A DNA stretch of 64,000 nucleotides, from positions 39,659,633 to 39,723,632 of the forward strand of contig NC_057768.1 in NCBI RefSeq assembly GCF_010389155.1, in the 5' to 3' direction. The translations under genes were made by a program, and so were the position numbers. The DNA comes from Erigeron canadensis. Lineage: Eukaryota > Streptophyta > Magnoliopsida > Asterales > Asteraceae. Of this stretch, positions 49,456-61,070 are shown in pieces. The notes beneath the pieces were generated by a model that was not told the DNA's origin, made no database searches, and was given only the letters and a program-made list of their open reading frames with translations. Position 1 is the first letter of the stretch. Each line of letters begins with the position of its first letter.

Positions 49456-51719
49456 TATTTTTCAAGAGATTGCAGTATACAAACTTGAAGAATGAGGGGG
49501 GTGGAGGAACTTATGGAGGTAGGCTCACTATGTACTGTATTACTATTATGGGAAATTATGAATAGAAATTTTTTGAAATAAATTATTTTGAGAGTTTGAG
49601 TGAAAAAATTGTTTACATGGTTTCTCGTTTTTGCATTTTTTATTTGTTCATTTTTTACCAAAATCATTTATGTGGTTTGCATTGTCTCTTGATCCGTTAA
49701 CTTTCTCATGTGTAAGAGGAATTTATGTCTTTTCACCTATCTTCATTTTCTTTAAACAACATATCTAGAAGTTTTTTAGAGTTAATTGCAAAAATCGTTC
49801 CTATGGTTTGTGTTTTTGCAGTTTTTATCCTTACCGTTAACAAACTCACGAGAATTTTTCATCTTCGACCTCCAGACAAGAATTTATACCAAAAACAAAC
49901 AAACTCAAATCAAAACCTATACATACATAGCGGTATGCATTCGTCCCTCGAAAAAGGACGGGTCAGGGACGAGTGGAGGATGGGGCACTAGGACTACTTT
50001 TATAGAAATCTACTCATATTAGTTTTTTTATGTCAAATTATTTGTAATTAAATTGTTGTTGCATGTTATCTACTCATATTTGTGCATGTTCAATGTATAT
50101 ATTAAAGAATTGTAACCATTTGTTTGTAATATTTTTGTAAATCTAGCATTTCTCGCTTGGAAGCATTATCATGGAGCATATTGATGAACATTTTGAAACA
50201 GTATAAGCAATTTGCCAAACATATTACTCCTATTATTCAGCTAAAATGTTTATCCATTCTATTTTTGCACACATGGAAAGATTATATTGGGACTTTTCTT
50301 TGCCTATATCTCCATAATTTCTTTTCTATACCAATAAGATCTTGTCAACTCATTACAACCCTCCCAATTAGCTCTTCCAACCGTTTTCAATGACGGGCCT
50401 GAGTTTCCAACCCTCCAATCTCACATACTTGCTCTCATATCCCCATTCTCTTTTTCCTTCTCTCCCTTGCATTCTTTTTCTCTCTCTTTTGTTCCAACTC
50501 CAAACCTCATTCAACTCTCTTAGGTGATGACGATGGATCCAATCGGGCTAGACCAAGCCAATGGAAACCCGCTTGGACTCCTTCCCCCTAAATTGTATCA
50601 AGAACGTCAAAAAATTAAATAGTGCACAACTTAAAATTGGACATTTTTTCAACAAGGTGTAAACCTAAAATATTCACTTATCGTTAAAATGTTCATACAT
50701 ATTTTTTTTATTCAACATAATAGCCAACTAGCTAGTCATTAAGGTTTTACATTTTATTTAAATATGAATCCATGTGCTTTTTCATTACTTCAATTTATGC
50801 ACATCAAACTTTTAAATATATTGTTTAAAACACGAGTAATAATCAATTTTAAAAGGAAAATGAGCATTACTTAAAATGGATATACCTGGGCAATACTTAA
50901 AAGCACGAACCATATTACTCGTACTTGAAATGGATATACCTGGGCAATACCTAAAAGCATGAACCACGTCCTTTTGGTGTGCAAAGATCGAAAGTTTGAT
51001 GTAAGAAATTAAGGGGAAGTGTCGCACTTGTGACTTTTTGTACAACACAAACGCATACGAATATTATTGCCAACAACACTTGGAGATTTTATCAACGACA
51101 AACCCGTTTGGAAGATGCAGACAGAAAAAAAAAAAGTTGGTGATGATGTTGCAGTGAATAGTGGATTTGAATGTTTTCATGCTGTGATGGTTTTTTTTTG
51201 TTTTTATCGTAACGGACTAGCTAATGAATTATTTTTGCAGGAAAGAAAAAGAGGGGAGATCAACTAATATTCTAATAATGGTGATTATGATGGGTTTCTT
51301 GATGAGGTCCATGACTTTTGGCACCATATATATACACGTTTTTTATGTTCAAAGCAAATTTTTGAACCTGGTGGTTTGAGAAATAGGAGCATAACATTGC
51401 TTTTAAGAGAGACTGAAGTGTCAAGAAGTGAACAATAAAACGCTAAAAGTATCCAATAATCCGGTGTAAAACTGACAATTTAACCCAACTGATCATTTTT
51501 CCACAAACTTTGTAACAAAAAAAGGAAAAGAGAACAGATTCACCTCATATAGCCTGGTGCTGGCTGATTCATGAAAGTGAAAGTTGGTTTAAACAAAATA
51601 GATAACATGTCATAATGAAGCTAAGTTCTCATCATTTCTATAACATGGATTTTATCTTTGTGGTTACAAACTCAAATAGCAGTTGAGACCATTGAGCTTA
51701 AATCACTAGAGCACACATT
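49456..51719. other. Intergenic, RimP-like to SP1L
   Basis: 2.26 kb without a recognisable gene. A locally duplicated phrase, GGATATACCTGGGCAATAC followed by TAAAAGCA, occurs at about 50879 and 50934. 50160-50620 has low-copy-looking sequence but no coding match. This is where the SIK1 kinase would sit if the block fully matched Arabidopsis; nothing kinase-like is seen. Confidence 0.5.
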
Positions 51720-52271
51720 TCACTTGCTACCATCGCCGAAGAGGTATCCAAGAGAGGATCCACCACCAGGTGCACTGTGAACCTTAGTCGAGGGTCGTCC
51801 CTGCACCATAAAAAGAATATATTATTTGAAACGACCACACACTTAAATCTTAATTAATGTGCAAAAATCTTTGTATCTTTACTAATAACATTATTACTAG
51901 TCGAAAACAATGTGTATACTCTTTAGTCCTAAGGCTCAGTCTAGCTTTTACACTCTCATAGAGTATGATATGAATGAAATTGATAATTGGACAAAGAAAT
52001 ATACCGTAATAAAGTTGCCGGTGTTCTGACCATCGGCCCTGAAGTAATTGTTGGAGGGATTACTATTGATACCAGCAGGAATCTGTTTGGTAACATCTAC
52101 CGGGGGAGAAACAGGATCGCGTTTTGCAGCTGGCACATTGTTCGCTGCTGGAGGAGCTTCACATGGAGCAGCTTGTGTAGTAGCCTTTGGGGCCGGTTTT
52201 GGGGCGTCACCGCCACCAAACAAGTAACTCAAAGAACTCTGCCCTCCACCACTGCTCACTCCTCGATTCAT
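51720..52271 (-). CDS. SP1L2: SPIRAL1-like microtubule-associated protein
   Basis: Small cortical microtubule-binding protein controlling anisotropic cell growth (known for the SPIRAL1 family). Two coding exons: 52005-52271 and 51720-51800, giving 115 aa, the normal family length. The duplicated family motif is present at both ends: VSSGGGQSSLSYLFGGG at the N-terminus and APGGGSSLGYLFGDGSK at the C-terminus. Between them is an Ala/Pro/Lys-rich linker and NNYFRADGQNTGNFIT, also conserved. The second residue is Asn where the family usually has Gly. SP1L2 rather than another SPIRAL1-like is suggested by position next to the FLN2-RimP block. A 5'-UTR intron is likely. Confidence 0.93.
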
Positions 52272-52305
52272 ACTTTTGCTTGTTTAGTGACCAAAAATAA
52301 GAATT

Positions 52306-52882
52306 CTGCACATAATTCTTAAGGGTCAACAATAATATATATCTAGATATTTCTAAACAATTAACAAAAGAAGCAATAAGCAAATGAAAAATTAAACAAC
52401 AGGCTGAAGACCTCTCATGATTGATTACATATGACAATTATGGATTTATTTTAATGGAAGGTGTTTATCTTAAACAATAAACACGCATATATATATATTT
52501 CTTATCAAATATAAATAAATATTCAGATACTGCTTAACAATCAATCGTAAATATAAACAGCAATAATAAGGAAATGAAGAACTAAAGAATCAATCCCCGA
52601 ACAAACACCCCTCGAATGTATATACAATTACTATATATATATATATATATAGCATTTATAATATTTACACATCTCCAATAACAACACATAAATAATAAAT
52701 AAATAAACAAATAAATAAGTGTGGATTTTCAGTCCAGATCTATCTGGTCTAGATCTAAAACATATATATAAATTGTGATTGATGTTACACGAAATGTAAT
52801 AATAATAGTAGTAACAGTAATAATAATAATATAAGAAGAAGAGATCTACTACGGCTTTAGGATGTTGACACTAAAATTTTAC
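52306..52882 (-). other. Predicted 5'-UTR intron of SP1L gene
   Basis: On the minus strand a donor (CCAAG|GTAAAA, exon end 52883) follows a CT-rich leader, and an acceptor (GTGCAG|AATTCT, exon start 52305) lies 34 bases before the ATG. The 577-bp interval contains (AT)n at 52633-52653 and (AAT)n-like tracts. It is predicted from splice signals only. Confidence 0.6.
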
Positions 52883-52953
52883 CTTGGAGTGGTGTCGGTA
52901 CAGAGAGAGAAATCTAGGCTTGAGAGAGGGAGAGAGAAAGAGGCTAAAACAGG

Positions 52954-52961
52954 TTTTTATA
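52954..52961 (-). promoter_or_regulatory. TATA box of SP1L gene
   Basis: TATAAAAA on the minus strand, about 30 bases upstream of a CT-rich leader (CTCTTTCTCTCTCCCTC at about 52920-52940), the usual plant core-promoter layout. It supports the non-coding first exon. Confidence 0.6.
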
Positions 52962-52969
52962 GCAAAAGA

Positions 52970-53735
52970 AGAAGAAATGAGGAACGTTTGAAATTCGAAT
53001 TATTGCCTTTTTTGCCACCCAGATATTTTGTAGTTTTCTCCAACCGGATTCCACTCTATCTTGATCACTATCACTTCGGCTACGTAACTAGTCGAAGGTT
53101 CGAGCTGGATACTGGAAGCTAAAAAAAATTTATTCTATTTTATTTTAAAAATATAATTGTTCCGCCTTTCCGTCTTATTAAAAGTGTTATGTTTTAAATT
53201 TTTAAAATTTTTCTTTTCCATTTTTGACTCTAGACATTTTTGTTTTTGTTATATATTACCTGATCGAAGTTATATGAATCGATTGAGTTTTAGTTGTGTT
53301 TACATTAATATAATATTCATCAACTATTATATAACTAAAAATGAGCATGGACCTAATCCGAACTGAACCGGCAAAATCCAAAACCTAAAAATGACTGATA
53401 GTCAAAAACAAGGACCAGAACGATTAGAGGTTGATTCAGTTCGGCCAGTCTCAATCTAAATCGGTTCGGTTTTGGTCTAACCCCATAAGGCCCAAACTGT
53501 GCATTCCATAATATAAAAACAGACACATATATTATAAAATTAAAAGTAATTGCATAATATAAAACGTATTCCATAACCTGCATAATTTGAGCGCAACACA
53601 ATATGATCTTAAGTGCAAAATTTATTTATGTTTAGGTTCCTTCTTATGTACAAAATTTAAGCAGCATTCTTATTCAAAAATTAAATGCATAATTTAAGCA
53701 TAACCATAAGTATCCTATGCAAATTTTAAGTGTTT
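52970..53735. other. SP1L upstream and repeat fragments
   Basis: 53345-53500 has CCGAACTGAACCGGC and AATCGGTTCGGTTTTGG in opposed orientation, a decayed hAT-like element. No gene is seen. Confidence 0.45.
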
Positions 53736-53886
53736 AATTTAAGCTATGTTATCAATTAGTTGAAATTTTGGTGGTATACCGGTTTTTGGTGGTGGGACTT
53801 AATTTCGGTATTGAATTTCGGTTTTGATATCGTTTCCGAAATTTTTGGTACTTTTGACCGAAATTTGACCAAAATACCATTGAAAT

Positions 53887-55381
53887 TGATATGTCCATTT
53901 ATATATACATTTTCATATCGTTTCTAAGTCGTTTTAAGCTTAATTATGAGCAAATTACATGTATATTCGATGCTTTTATGGTATTTTTAGTGGTTGCAGG
54001 CTTAAAGTAGGTGAAATGGTTAGAAACAGCTTTCGGATGACTAGAAGATGCATTAGGTTGGTTCATGGACGCATACGAGTGAAGACGGAATGAAAACTAC
54101 AAGTTTTGGCTGAAAACAGAGCAGGTGCGTCGCACCTGAAAGATTGGTGCGGAGCATTTTCTTCTCAGAAAGTTGGAAGATGTGAGAAAGCAGGGAGGTG
54201 CGGCGCACCAACCCTGTGGTGCGTCGCATATCGGGCAGAAGGATTTTTGGAAACAAGGCTAGGTGCGTCGCACCTGATGCTTGGTGCGTTGCACCTATAG
54301 GTCGGTTTGTGAAGACTTTTTGAAAACTCTATAAATACAAGACCAAAGCCCTCTCATTCGATATACAATCACCTCTAGTCGATTTTAGGGTTCTTTGGGG
54401 CAATACTCAGCAGCTTTTTCGTCCATCAAGGTCCAAGGGTTGTTCGTGAGCTTCTAGGCATTCGCTTATCGATTTTCTTAGCGTTTACTTGTTTTTCTAC
54501 ACATTGGTACAATATGTTCTCTTATACTTTTATTCTTTGTGCTTTGTTTATGATTATGAGTAGCTAAATAATTCGTCATCCACTGAGATGAAGTGACGCA
54601 TTGAATAATGGTTGCATAATCTTTTGAATTCAAGTTGATTTGATTTAACGTTGTGTCGTAATCTTAGCTTATTAATTCTTTGTTATTTAACTCTTAATTG
54701 CGGATAGTTTTTGCATGATCTTAGTGGTAACTAGGCTGTGTAAAAGTTATTTTGATTGCTTGGTTAGAAGCAATTGTTTCTATGACGGGTACGGTAGAAA
54801 GTAATTAATAGTTAATAAGAGTTAACGGGTTAATGGTTGAGTACAATCAAGAGACACAATTGTTATCTAAATAACCAAAACAATTCGTTGGCTAGGAAAG
54901 TTATGAAAAGCGTCTTGGGGTACCGGTCTTAGTAATGGAACTAGTGAATTAAGAGAATTGAATAAAGTAACAAACTTGACGGGTACGGGGTGAGTCTTTG
55001 TTTAGTTCTCGGTTATTAATCAACATATTCGAATTGGTTCTTCATTTAAGTGCAACCTAAATAATGTGTGTCATGGAGTCGAAGTGGATGATCTTCTCAT
55101 CCTATTTGATATAAAACAATTTTCTTTTCGATAAATTCTTAGGAATTTCTAACTCTTTCAATTAACTAACTTTTAATATAAAATCAAGATGACGTGGTGT
55201 CTTTAAAAACCAAAATCTTTTTAACTACTTAAAACTCGTTAGCTCTTTGTAGTCTCCGTGGAACGAACCTTTACTTGCTTTAATCTATATTGCATACGAA
55301 CGGGTCCACTGCCCGATTGTGTGTGCTATTCGATTCAGAGTATTTTAAAGGAATTTAATTTAACTAGATTTTCACACATCA
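53887..55381. mobile_element. Solo LTR, 1495 bp, TSD GAAAT
   Basis: Termini TGATATG...CACATCA are near-inverse and begin TG / end CA. The 5-mer GAAAT flanks both sides (53882-53886 and 55382-55386). No internal region or second LTR is present. Near the right end, CTCCGTGGAACGAACC resembles the phrase found just inside the LTR ends of Tat/Ogre-like Ty3-gypsy elements, so that lineage is inferred. It contains six TGCG-centred near-palindromes (next entry). Confidence 0.88.
54123..54296. repeat. Six GGTGCGTCGCACC near-palindromes in three pairs
   Basis: Copies of GGTGCG(T/G)CGCACC, some degenerate, start at 54124, 54146, 54197, 54218, 54262 and 54283. Within-pair spacing is 22, 21 and 21 bases; between pairs 51 and 44. 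Four copies keep the full or near-full palindrome; the others have a decayed right half. Confidence 0.9.
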
Positions 55382-55600
55382 GAAATTTCCGAAATTTGAC
55401 CGAAGTTTCCGAAATTTTGGTGAATTCTGTTTCAGCACTTTCAGTTTTTATCTTTTACTCTTATTTATGTGTCTAAATATATATATAATATTATAATTAC
55501 CAAAATACCACCGAAAAAACGATATTTCGTATACCAGTCTATGACCGAAACTCCGAAATTTATGTCCTTAACTACTTAGAATTTGAGTGCACTCGACGAT

Positions 55601-56420
55601 GAAAAATAAGAGATCGGAGTTAGGTTTTGGTTGGGCTGGAGAAGTTCCAGGCTTGCATTCAATCGTGTGATACAGTAAGAGACTAGAGGCAACGTTTGAT
55701 TAACCTACCTTCTAGTTTTTTTTTTAAACTCCAATCCATGTATATTCAAATCCAAATAAAGAAATTAACCATCAAAACACACGCATTCCCGTCTTAGTTT
55801 GGGTCTCAGTCTTTTCCTGGGTTTAGATCGAACCGGACTAAGAACCGAAAATCCCAAATAGGGTAACCGGGGACCGGACCGATTGACTTCCGGGCGATCC
55901 GATCCGGGCCGGGTTTGGTTAGTTTTGAGACGATCTTTGGGTTTCTAAGTTGTATGCTCATCCTATATAATACAAAAATTTATATTTAATATCAAAATTT
56001 AAAAATAAAAACTTTAAGAATTTAAAACAAAACAATTACAATGAGACGAGTATAGTATTTCAAGTTGAAAATTCTACTTATTTTTACCAAAAAATGATTC
56101 ATTTTAATCAACCAAATATCTACATTTAACACTTAATAGTACTTTGGAGATTAGTACTAATCCAACATTGAAACTTCTACTTTTATAATATTAAAAATAA
56201 AATTTCCCTACTAATTTTTATATTTGATTTTCAAAATTCATTACAAATTTATGCGAATAACCCAATTTAGCAATGTTATAAAAGAATGTAAATGAATGTG
56301 ATCCCTTCTAGAATCAAGTTATCAACATATCAAACAAGTTGCAGTAAAAAAAAAACTATCTAACATTTAAACCTCATTTACGACGAAACTCAGCTCAACC
56401 CAGCTATTTAGTGAAATAGT
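55601..56420. other. Intergenic with hAT-like fragment
   Basis: 55790-55925 has GAACCGGACTAAGAACCG and GATCCGATCCGGGCCGGG, typical of decayed hAT-type MITEs. The remainder is AT-rich. No gene was recognised. Confidence 0.45.
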
Positions 56421-56560
56421 TAACAACAACAACATAATCTAATCTCTCCATCAGGTATGAGGGATTGAGGGAGGTGAGACGTAAACAATCTTGCCTCTAA
56501 TCAATGGTAGAGAGACTATTTTCACAAGGATCTCCGACCAAAATAGTAAAAAACAGAGAG
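56410..56560 (-). mobile_element. RTE LINE/SINE 3'-tail fragment
   Basis: Starts with (AAC)n on the plus strand, i.e. a (TTG)n tail on the minus. It then carries TATGAGGGATTGAGGGAGGTG, GTAAACAATCTTGCCTCTA and GGTAGAGAGACTATTTTCAC in the order seen in the FLN2-intron LINE tail at 41323-41440. No coding part remains, so it is either a heavily 5'-truncated LINE or a SINE tail. Confidence 0.7.
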
Positions 56561-58396
56561 GTGAAAAGAGTTTAGGAACCATATTTGACGTCCATTAAGT
56601 GTAAAGAGGAGTAATAAACATATCACCTAACATACTCATGCATAAATCCAAGCCTCTATTAGATGAAAACAAATATGTATACATACGTACATATAAGTAA
56701 AAATTATCTAATGGAATCCGATTGGTTCTTTGTATTTTATATGTACAATCTAACTAAACTCAAAATTTCATACATACATTTTATTGTTCCGGTTACAAGT
56801 AGATAATAGAAAATGAAGCGATCGAGTTGGTTGGACTATTAAATGGGTTCCATGGGAAGATTTTTTTTTTTAATCACCGACTAGACCAAATGTTCATAGA
56901 TGAGAATGGTCTTGTAGAGTTACGAGTAGGTACCTGTGTAATGCGACGGCATTAGCGGCGACGGGTGGTGTTAGCGGTGGTAACGATAACATTGTGGTAA
57001 TTAATGTAAAAGTATAAGTGATTCGCTAATGAAACCTTAATTCAGATGGAAGAGCATTTATTTCTGTAGAAAGACACTGATGGAGTATGAGATATATGTG
57101 AAGATAATATAAAATGTCAAGGGTAAATCCAGTATTTCAAAGGCAGAATAGTTTAATTTAAAAATAGTACTTTTGCTTTGTAAAAGAGTGAGATTACAAA
57201 ACATACACCAAAACATATGTATACCATTTTATAATTGTTTGTATCATTCTTTCTCATTGTATCTGGAGCATTTCTTCTTTAAAAAAATATACTCGTATTT
57301 CTTCTTTACAACCTTCTAATGATTGTTAGTGATTTTTAGTGTATATATTTAATATTTAATAACCAACTTGGGGTATAGTTATTACGATATATAAATTACA
57401 AGTAATTTATTTATTTTATTTTTAGCGACAAGTGTGAATATATTATTTCTTTAAAAAGACATTTACAAGGATAAAAACAAGGCAATCATGTTAGGCAGAC
57501 CCAACTACTACAAACAACTGTACACCTCTACATTTCTATATTCCTAAAAACCTATACTCATTACATACGAACAAAATCCAAAGTACCCCCATTCAGTCAG
57601 GCACATTATACCCTGACATTAGTGTGGTTTTAAGGTTTTTGGATGTTTTAAGTGAGAACTAATTTTAGAGACCTATTTCATTAGTATATATATAAAGCAA
57701 ACAAAAAAAAGCAAAAAAGAGATAGTTCGATTTATGTTATTAAATTATTAGTAGTAAGAAAATGCAGATGTTTATGCAAAACCAAAAAGATATTATTACA
57801 ATGCAAATTATATATGGCATCTATCTCAAAGTCCAAATATTAAGTTGAATATACAAAATATTGAGACCTTAAATATTTTGGGACATAAAACGATCGTCTA
57901 GTCCCATTATACTATTGAGTCATCTATATACCCTCTTGCCTTCATTTAGCAACCAAAGAGTTGTTCTTCTAGCATAGATTCCAGTTTGTGACATTCAAAT
58001 TACATTCTCATACCTCTTCACTCTAGTCATCATCCTATTTCTAATTGTTTATTTAATAACCTTGCAAAGTGTCTCCTCATTACAAGTAATTAATTAGTTA
58101 TATCAATTGTTAGCATGTTTATCCCAAAGATTAATATAACTAGAAATATATGCTATTATTTAACAATAGTCAATACATGTTATTTGTTATGTATAATTAC
58201 TTAGCATGTCACATGAGATAAAAAAATCTAATATATACAGATTCAATTACTTTTTGTTACATTAATGGACATATAAGTTATCATGTTATTATTTTAAGAA
58301 TTTAATATGGTTGAGATTAAATTTTATATTTGTGATAATGAGAACCTAAAAAGGATTTTTTGAAATAAAAGTTTGAAAAGATTTTGGGCATCAGAT
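56561..58396. other. Intergenic with a repeat fragment
   Basis: 56919-57190 belongs to the same repeat family as 41139-41260 and 63250-63330 (TGCGACGGCATTAGCGGCG). It is otherwise AT-rich, and no coding sequence was recognised. Confidence 0.45.
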
Positions 58397-58468
58397 GCCT
58401 CCGTAGCATAGTGGTATTGCGTTCGCTTCGTAAGCGAAAGGCCGCGAGTTCGATCCTCGCCGGGGGCT
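58397..58468 (+). tRNA. tRNA-Thr (CGU)
   Basis: A 72-nt cloverleaf. Acceptor stem GCCTCCG pairs with CGGGGGC (one T-G pair), discriminator T. D arm is TAGCATAGTGGTA, the anticodon arm TTCGCTTCGTAAGCGAA gives loop TTCGTAA and anticodon CGT, and the T arm has GAGTTCGATCCTC. Intronless with intact internal promoter; a short T run follows. It appears functional. Confidence 0.95.
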
Positions 58469-59770
58469 TTGTTATCCAATATTTCAAGTTTTACACCACT
58501 CTTCTAAAACGATAATCATCCTTTATCCACGTAGCACTCGACTCGCCCTTCAACATTCCAAAATTTGGAAGACACTTGACTTGATTTGCAAATTATCTCA
58601 CTTTTTTTCAAGAGTAGCATCATTGAAGTATAATACGTAATGTATCGGATGAATTTTTTTTTTTTTTTTTGTGCCGCATCTGATTATTTTTCCTTGTTAT
58701 CGACGCACCACGACATGCAACATAAGTGACCATATTTTATTTTATTTTTTTCATAATCTATACTCTCCAAACATACAAGACAAAAGATAAAAAATCAACC
58801 CAGGATCAAATGTTGGAAGCCCGAACCAATCCAAACTTGCACAACCCCATATGGGGCGGAATGTGGTTGGATACCTCTAACCCAAGTCGGCCGAGCTGAC
58901 CTAACCCTTATAATTTGAATATATGATAGTGTAGCCGTGTAGGCTCTCAAAACTTCTTCCACTCTTGTCTCCTTTCTTTTTCTTTTGGGAATCACTATTT
59001 ACACCATTTTTTTTCATTATCGACACCAATTTTTTATATTATCCACACTAAAATAACTAAAGTTAACATAATAATGTACTAATCATGATGTCTTTTCCTT
59101 TTTAGACTATCTTTTACATTTGACTTTTGTTATCAATAATATAATAATAATGACATAGTAATTATGATTTCTTATTACTTTTTTCTTTAAATATATTATT
59201 GTATTTGATTATTTTTATTTACAATATCATACATTTTACTTTTTATTGCAATTGAAAGACTACAAATATAATAAAGTCCGTCACACTCACCTTATATAAA
59301 TATACATAATAGTAGAAGATATAAATAATAATAGATAAGAAAATATTTTATATTATTTTCTTAATTAATATTAATACAAATTCTCACACCTACTGAATTA
59401 CGTCTAGAAAATTTAATCTGGTTGTACACATTTTGTCTATGCAAAAAAAGGCTTTCTCATGCCCGATCAAATGCGTGACTAGACCATTGTGGATGCATAA
59501 GAGGTATCAAAAAATCTCCTTGTAACATCAGTCTCACGAAATGATTACCATTGAAGCGTGCAAATACACAAATATTATGTGGTTGTGAACTTGGTGGGCT
59601 AGTAAAAAGCAGTAAGCACGTTGTATCTCCTTCTTTGCTCAAAAAACAACCACCATATTATACCTTGAAGCAATGAGTAACCAGTGTCTGGCATAATCAT
59701 CCAATATGGTGGATTTGCAAATCCTCCTTCAAAGTAATTTAGCATTGATGTGACCAATTTATACCTATCA
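58469..59770. other. Intergenic, nothing recognised
   Basis: AT-rich; 58795-58995 is a GC-richer patch with hAT-like wording. The minus-strand frames near 59457-59790 have no family resemblance. Confidence 0.45.
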
Positions 59771-60611
59771 CCCACATCGTTATTGGTCATTTTATTAAGT
59801 GTTTTTAGTTGATTTTATGTGCATTTGGCGCGTTTATGGTGTTTGTTAGTGTTTTCAGGTGCTAAATAGGTTACGTGATCATTTGGCACATTTTCAGATG
59901 ATTTCTGAGGCCAAGAAGTTGATCTGTGAGTTTGAGAGTTGTTCAAGGTTGAGAAGATAGAAAGTTGGAGTAAAGTCACAAGTAAAAAGGGTGTTTTTGA
60001 TCATCAGGTCTTGACTGCACCGCAGTGGGGAAAGCATGAGCCCACTGCGTCGTAGTTACATTAGGGACAAACGAGACCGTGGAATAGGACTGCGCCGCAG
60101 TGAGGGACATCACAGCCCACTGCACCGCAGTAACCTAAAGAAGAAATCAAGCCGAGGTTCCTCACTGCGACGCAGTGAGGGAATGCACATCCCATTGCGC
60201 CGCAGTGGGTGCACGGGAGCTGAAGCCCTGGGACGATTTTTGCACCAGATTTTGAGAAGTATAAATAGAAAACAAAGCCTAATTCCCAACTTATCAAAAC
60301 TCTTTCTAGGAGTTGTTCTATAAGGGATTTTTCAAGGATCAAGAGCAAGATATTCTTCAATCGATTCATTGAAGATTCACGAGCACTTATCTAGATCGTA
60401 TCTACTTTTATTGTCTTGCAATTTCAATTTCTCAAACGATTGGTACATCATGTTTTTCTTTCATTTTAATCATTATTTTGAATTGATCATGAGTGACTAA
60501 ACGTTTAATCATCCACCTTGATGAAACTAGACGAATGATGTTATTGTTATATTTTTTAATTCAAAGAGTTGATTTTAATTATCATTGTGTCGAGATCTTG
60601 ATGATTTAATT
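59771..60611 (+). mobile_element. Partial LTR-like retroelement fragment
   Basis: Parallels the solo LTR at 53887-55381 in layout. A block of TGCG-centred near-palindromes is followed by a hexamer-like phrase ATTGGTACA and then a ...CATGAGTGACTAAACG...ATCATCCACCTTGATGAA region. That region corresponds to ATGAGTAGCTAAATAATTCG / GTCATCCACTGAGATGAA in the other. It is diverged, so it is a different but related family. Similarity fades at 60612, where a Helitron-like piece begins. Confidence 0.6.
60014..60207. repeat. Six CACTGCGCCGCAGTG near-palindromes at 30/45-bp spacing
   Basis: Nine-base cores of the form TGC(G/A)NCG(C/T)A start at 60016, 60046, 60091, 60121, 60166 and 60196. The spacing is 30, 45, 30, 45 and 30 bases, a strict 75-bp period. 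Most copies extend to a 13-15 bp palindrome (CACTGCG.CGCAGTG). Sequence between copies is not repeated to the same degree. Confidence 0.92.
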
Positions 60612-61070
60612 CCTTTATATATATATATATATATGTTATTTTGATATTGGTGGCATGTGTGTTCTTCGTTAGTGGTACTAGTTGAATGCATTTGTGATTT
60701 ACTTCTTATCACATAAATTTACTAAAGTTTTCGCCCTTACTTTTGCCACATCACTTTCGCTTTTTTACTTTTTCGCACAAAAGTTTTGTTTTATTTAACT
60801 TTTTATACTTTTATTTTTCTAATTTTTGCCACGAAAGTTTCATTATCTTACTTTTCACCATATAACTTTTATTTCTTTAATTTTCGTCAAATTTTTCTAT
60901 TCCTGCCACGAAACTTTTAAACTTATAAACTTTTTTCATTCTTTAATAAACCTATCAATGACATAATGCTTTTTGATTAAACGATTAAATATTCAACTTA
61001 CTTTCACTAGAATAACAGGTGTTTCAACTGGATAGTTGAATCCCCACGAAGCGGGGCCTAATTTTACTAG
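60612..61070 (+). mobile_element. Probable non-autonomous Helitron
   Basis: The right end has a GC hairpin (CCCCACGAAGCGGGG, 61042-61056), then 10 bases, then CTAG at 61067-61070, followed by T. This is the canonical Helitron 3' terminus inserted before T. The left end is taken as TCCTTTATATATA (60612), where similarity to the retroelement fragment stops. It follows T rather than the expected A, so that edge is uncertain. No Rep/helicase sequence. Confidence 0.65.

Larger units (their letters stand above)
53740..55600. mobile_element. CCGAAATTT-rich repeat split by a solo LTR
   Basis: The left part (53740-53886) has GGTGGTATACCGG, TTTCGG and CCGAAATTT phrases. The right part (55382-55600) has the same phrases (CCGAAATTT, CCACCGAAA, GTATACCAG) in opposite order. 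They read as one older AT-rich DNA element or MITE into which the 1.5 kb LTR below inserted. Outer ends are not sharply defined. Confidence 0.5.

Noticed and set aside
49457..51719. Hidden SIK1-like kinase
   Set aside because: No kinase motif (GxGxxG, HRD, DFG) is visible in any frame; the expected position appears empty.
60036..60369. Open frames on both strands with repeating LRRSEG / HCGAMGC-type peptides
   Set aside because: The 75-bp period is a multiple of three, so palindromes stay in frame on both strands. There is no start context or homology, and a non-coding repeat is simpler.
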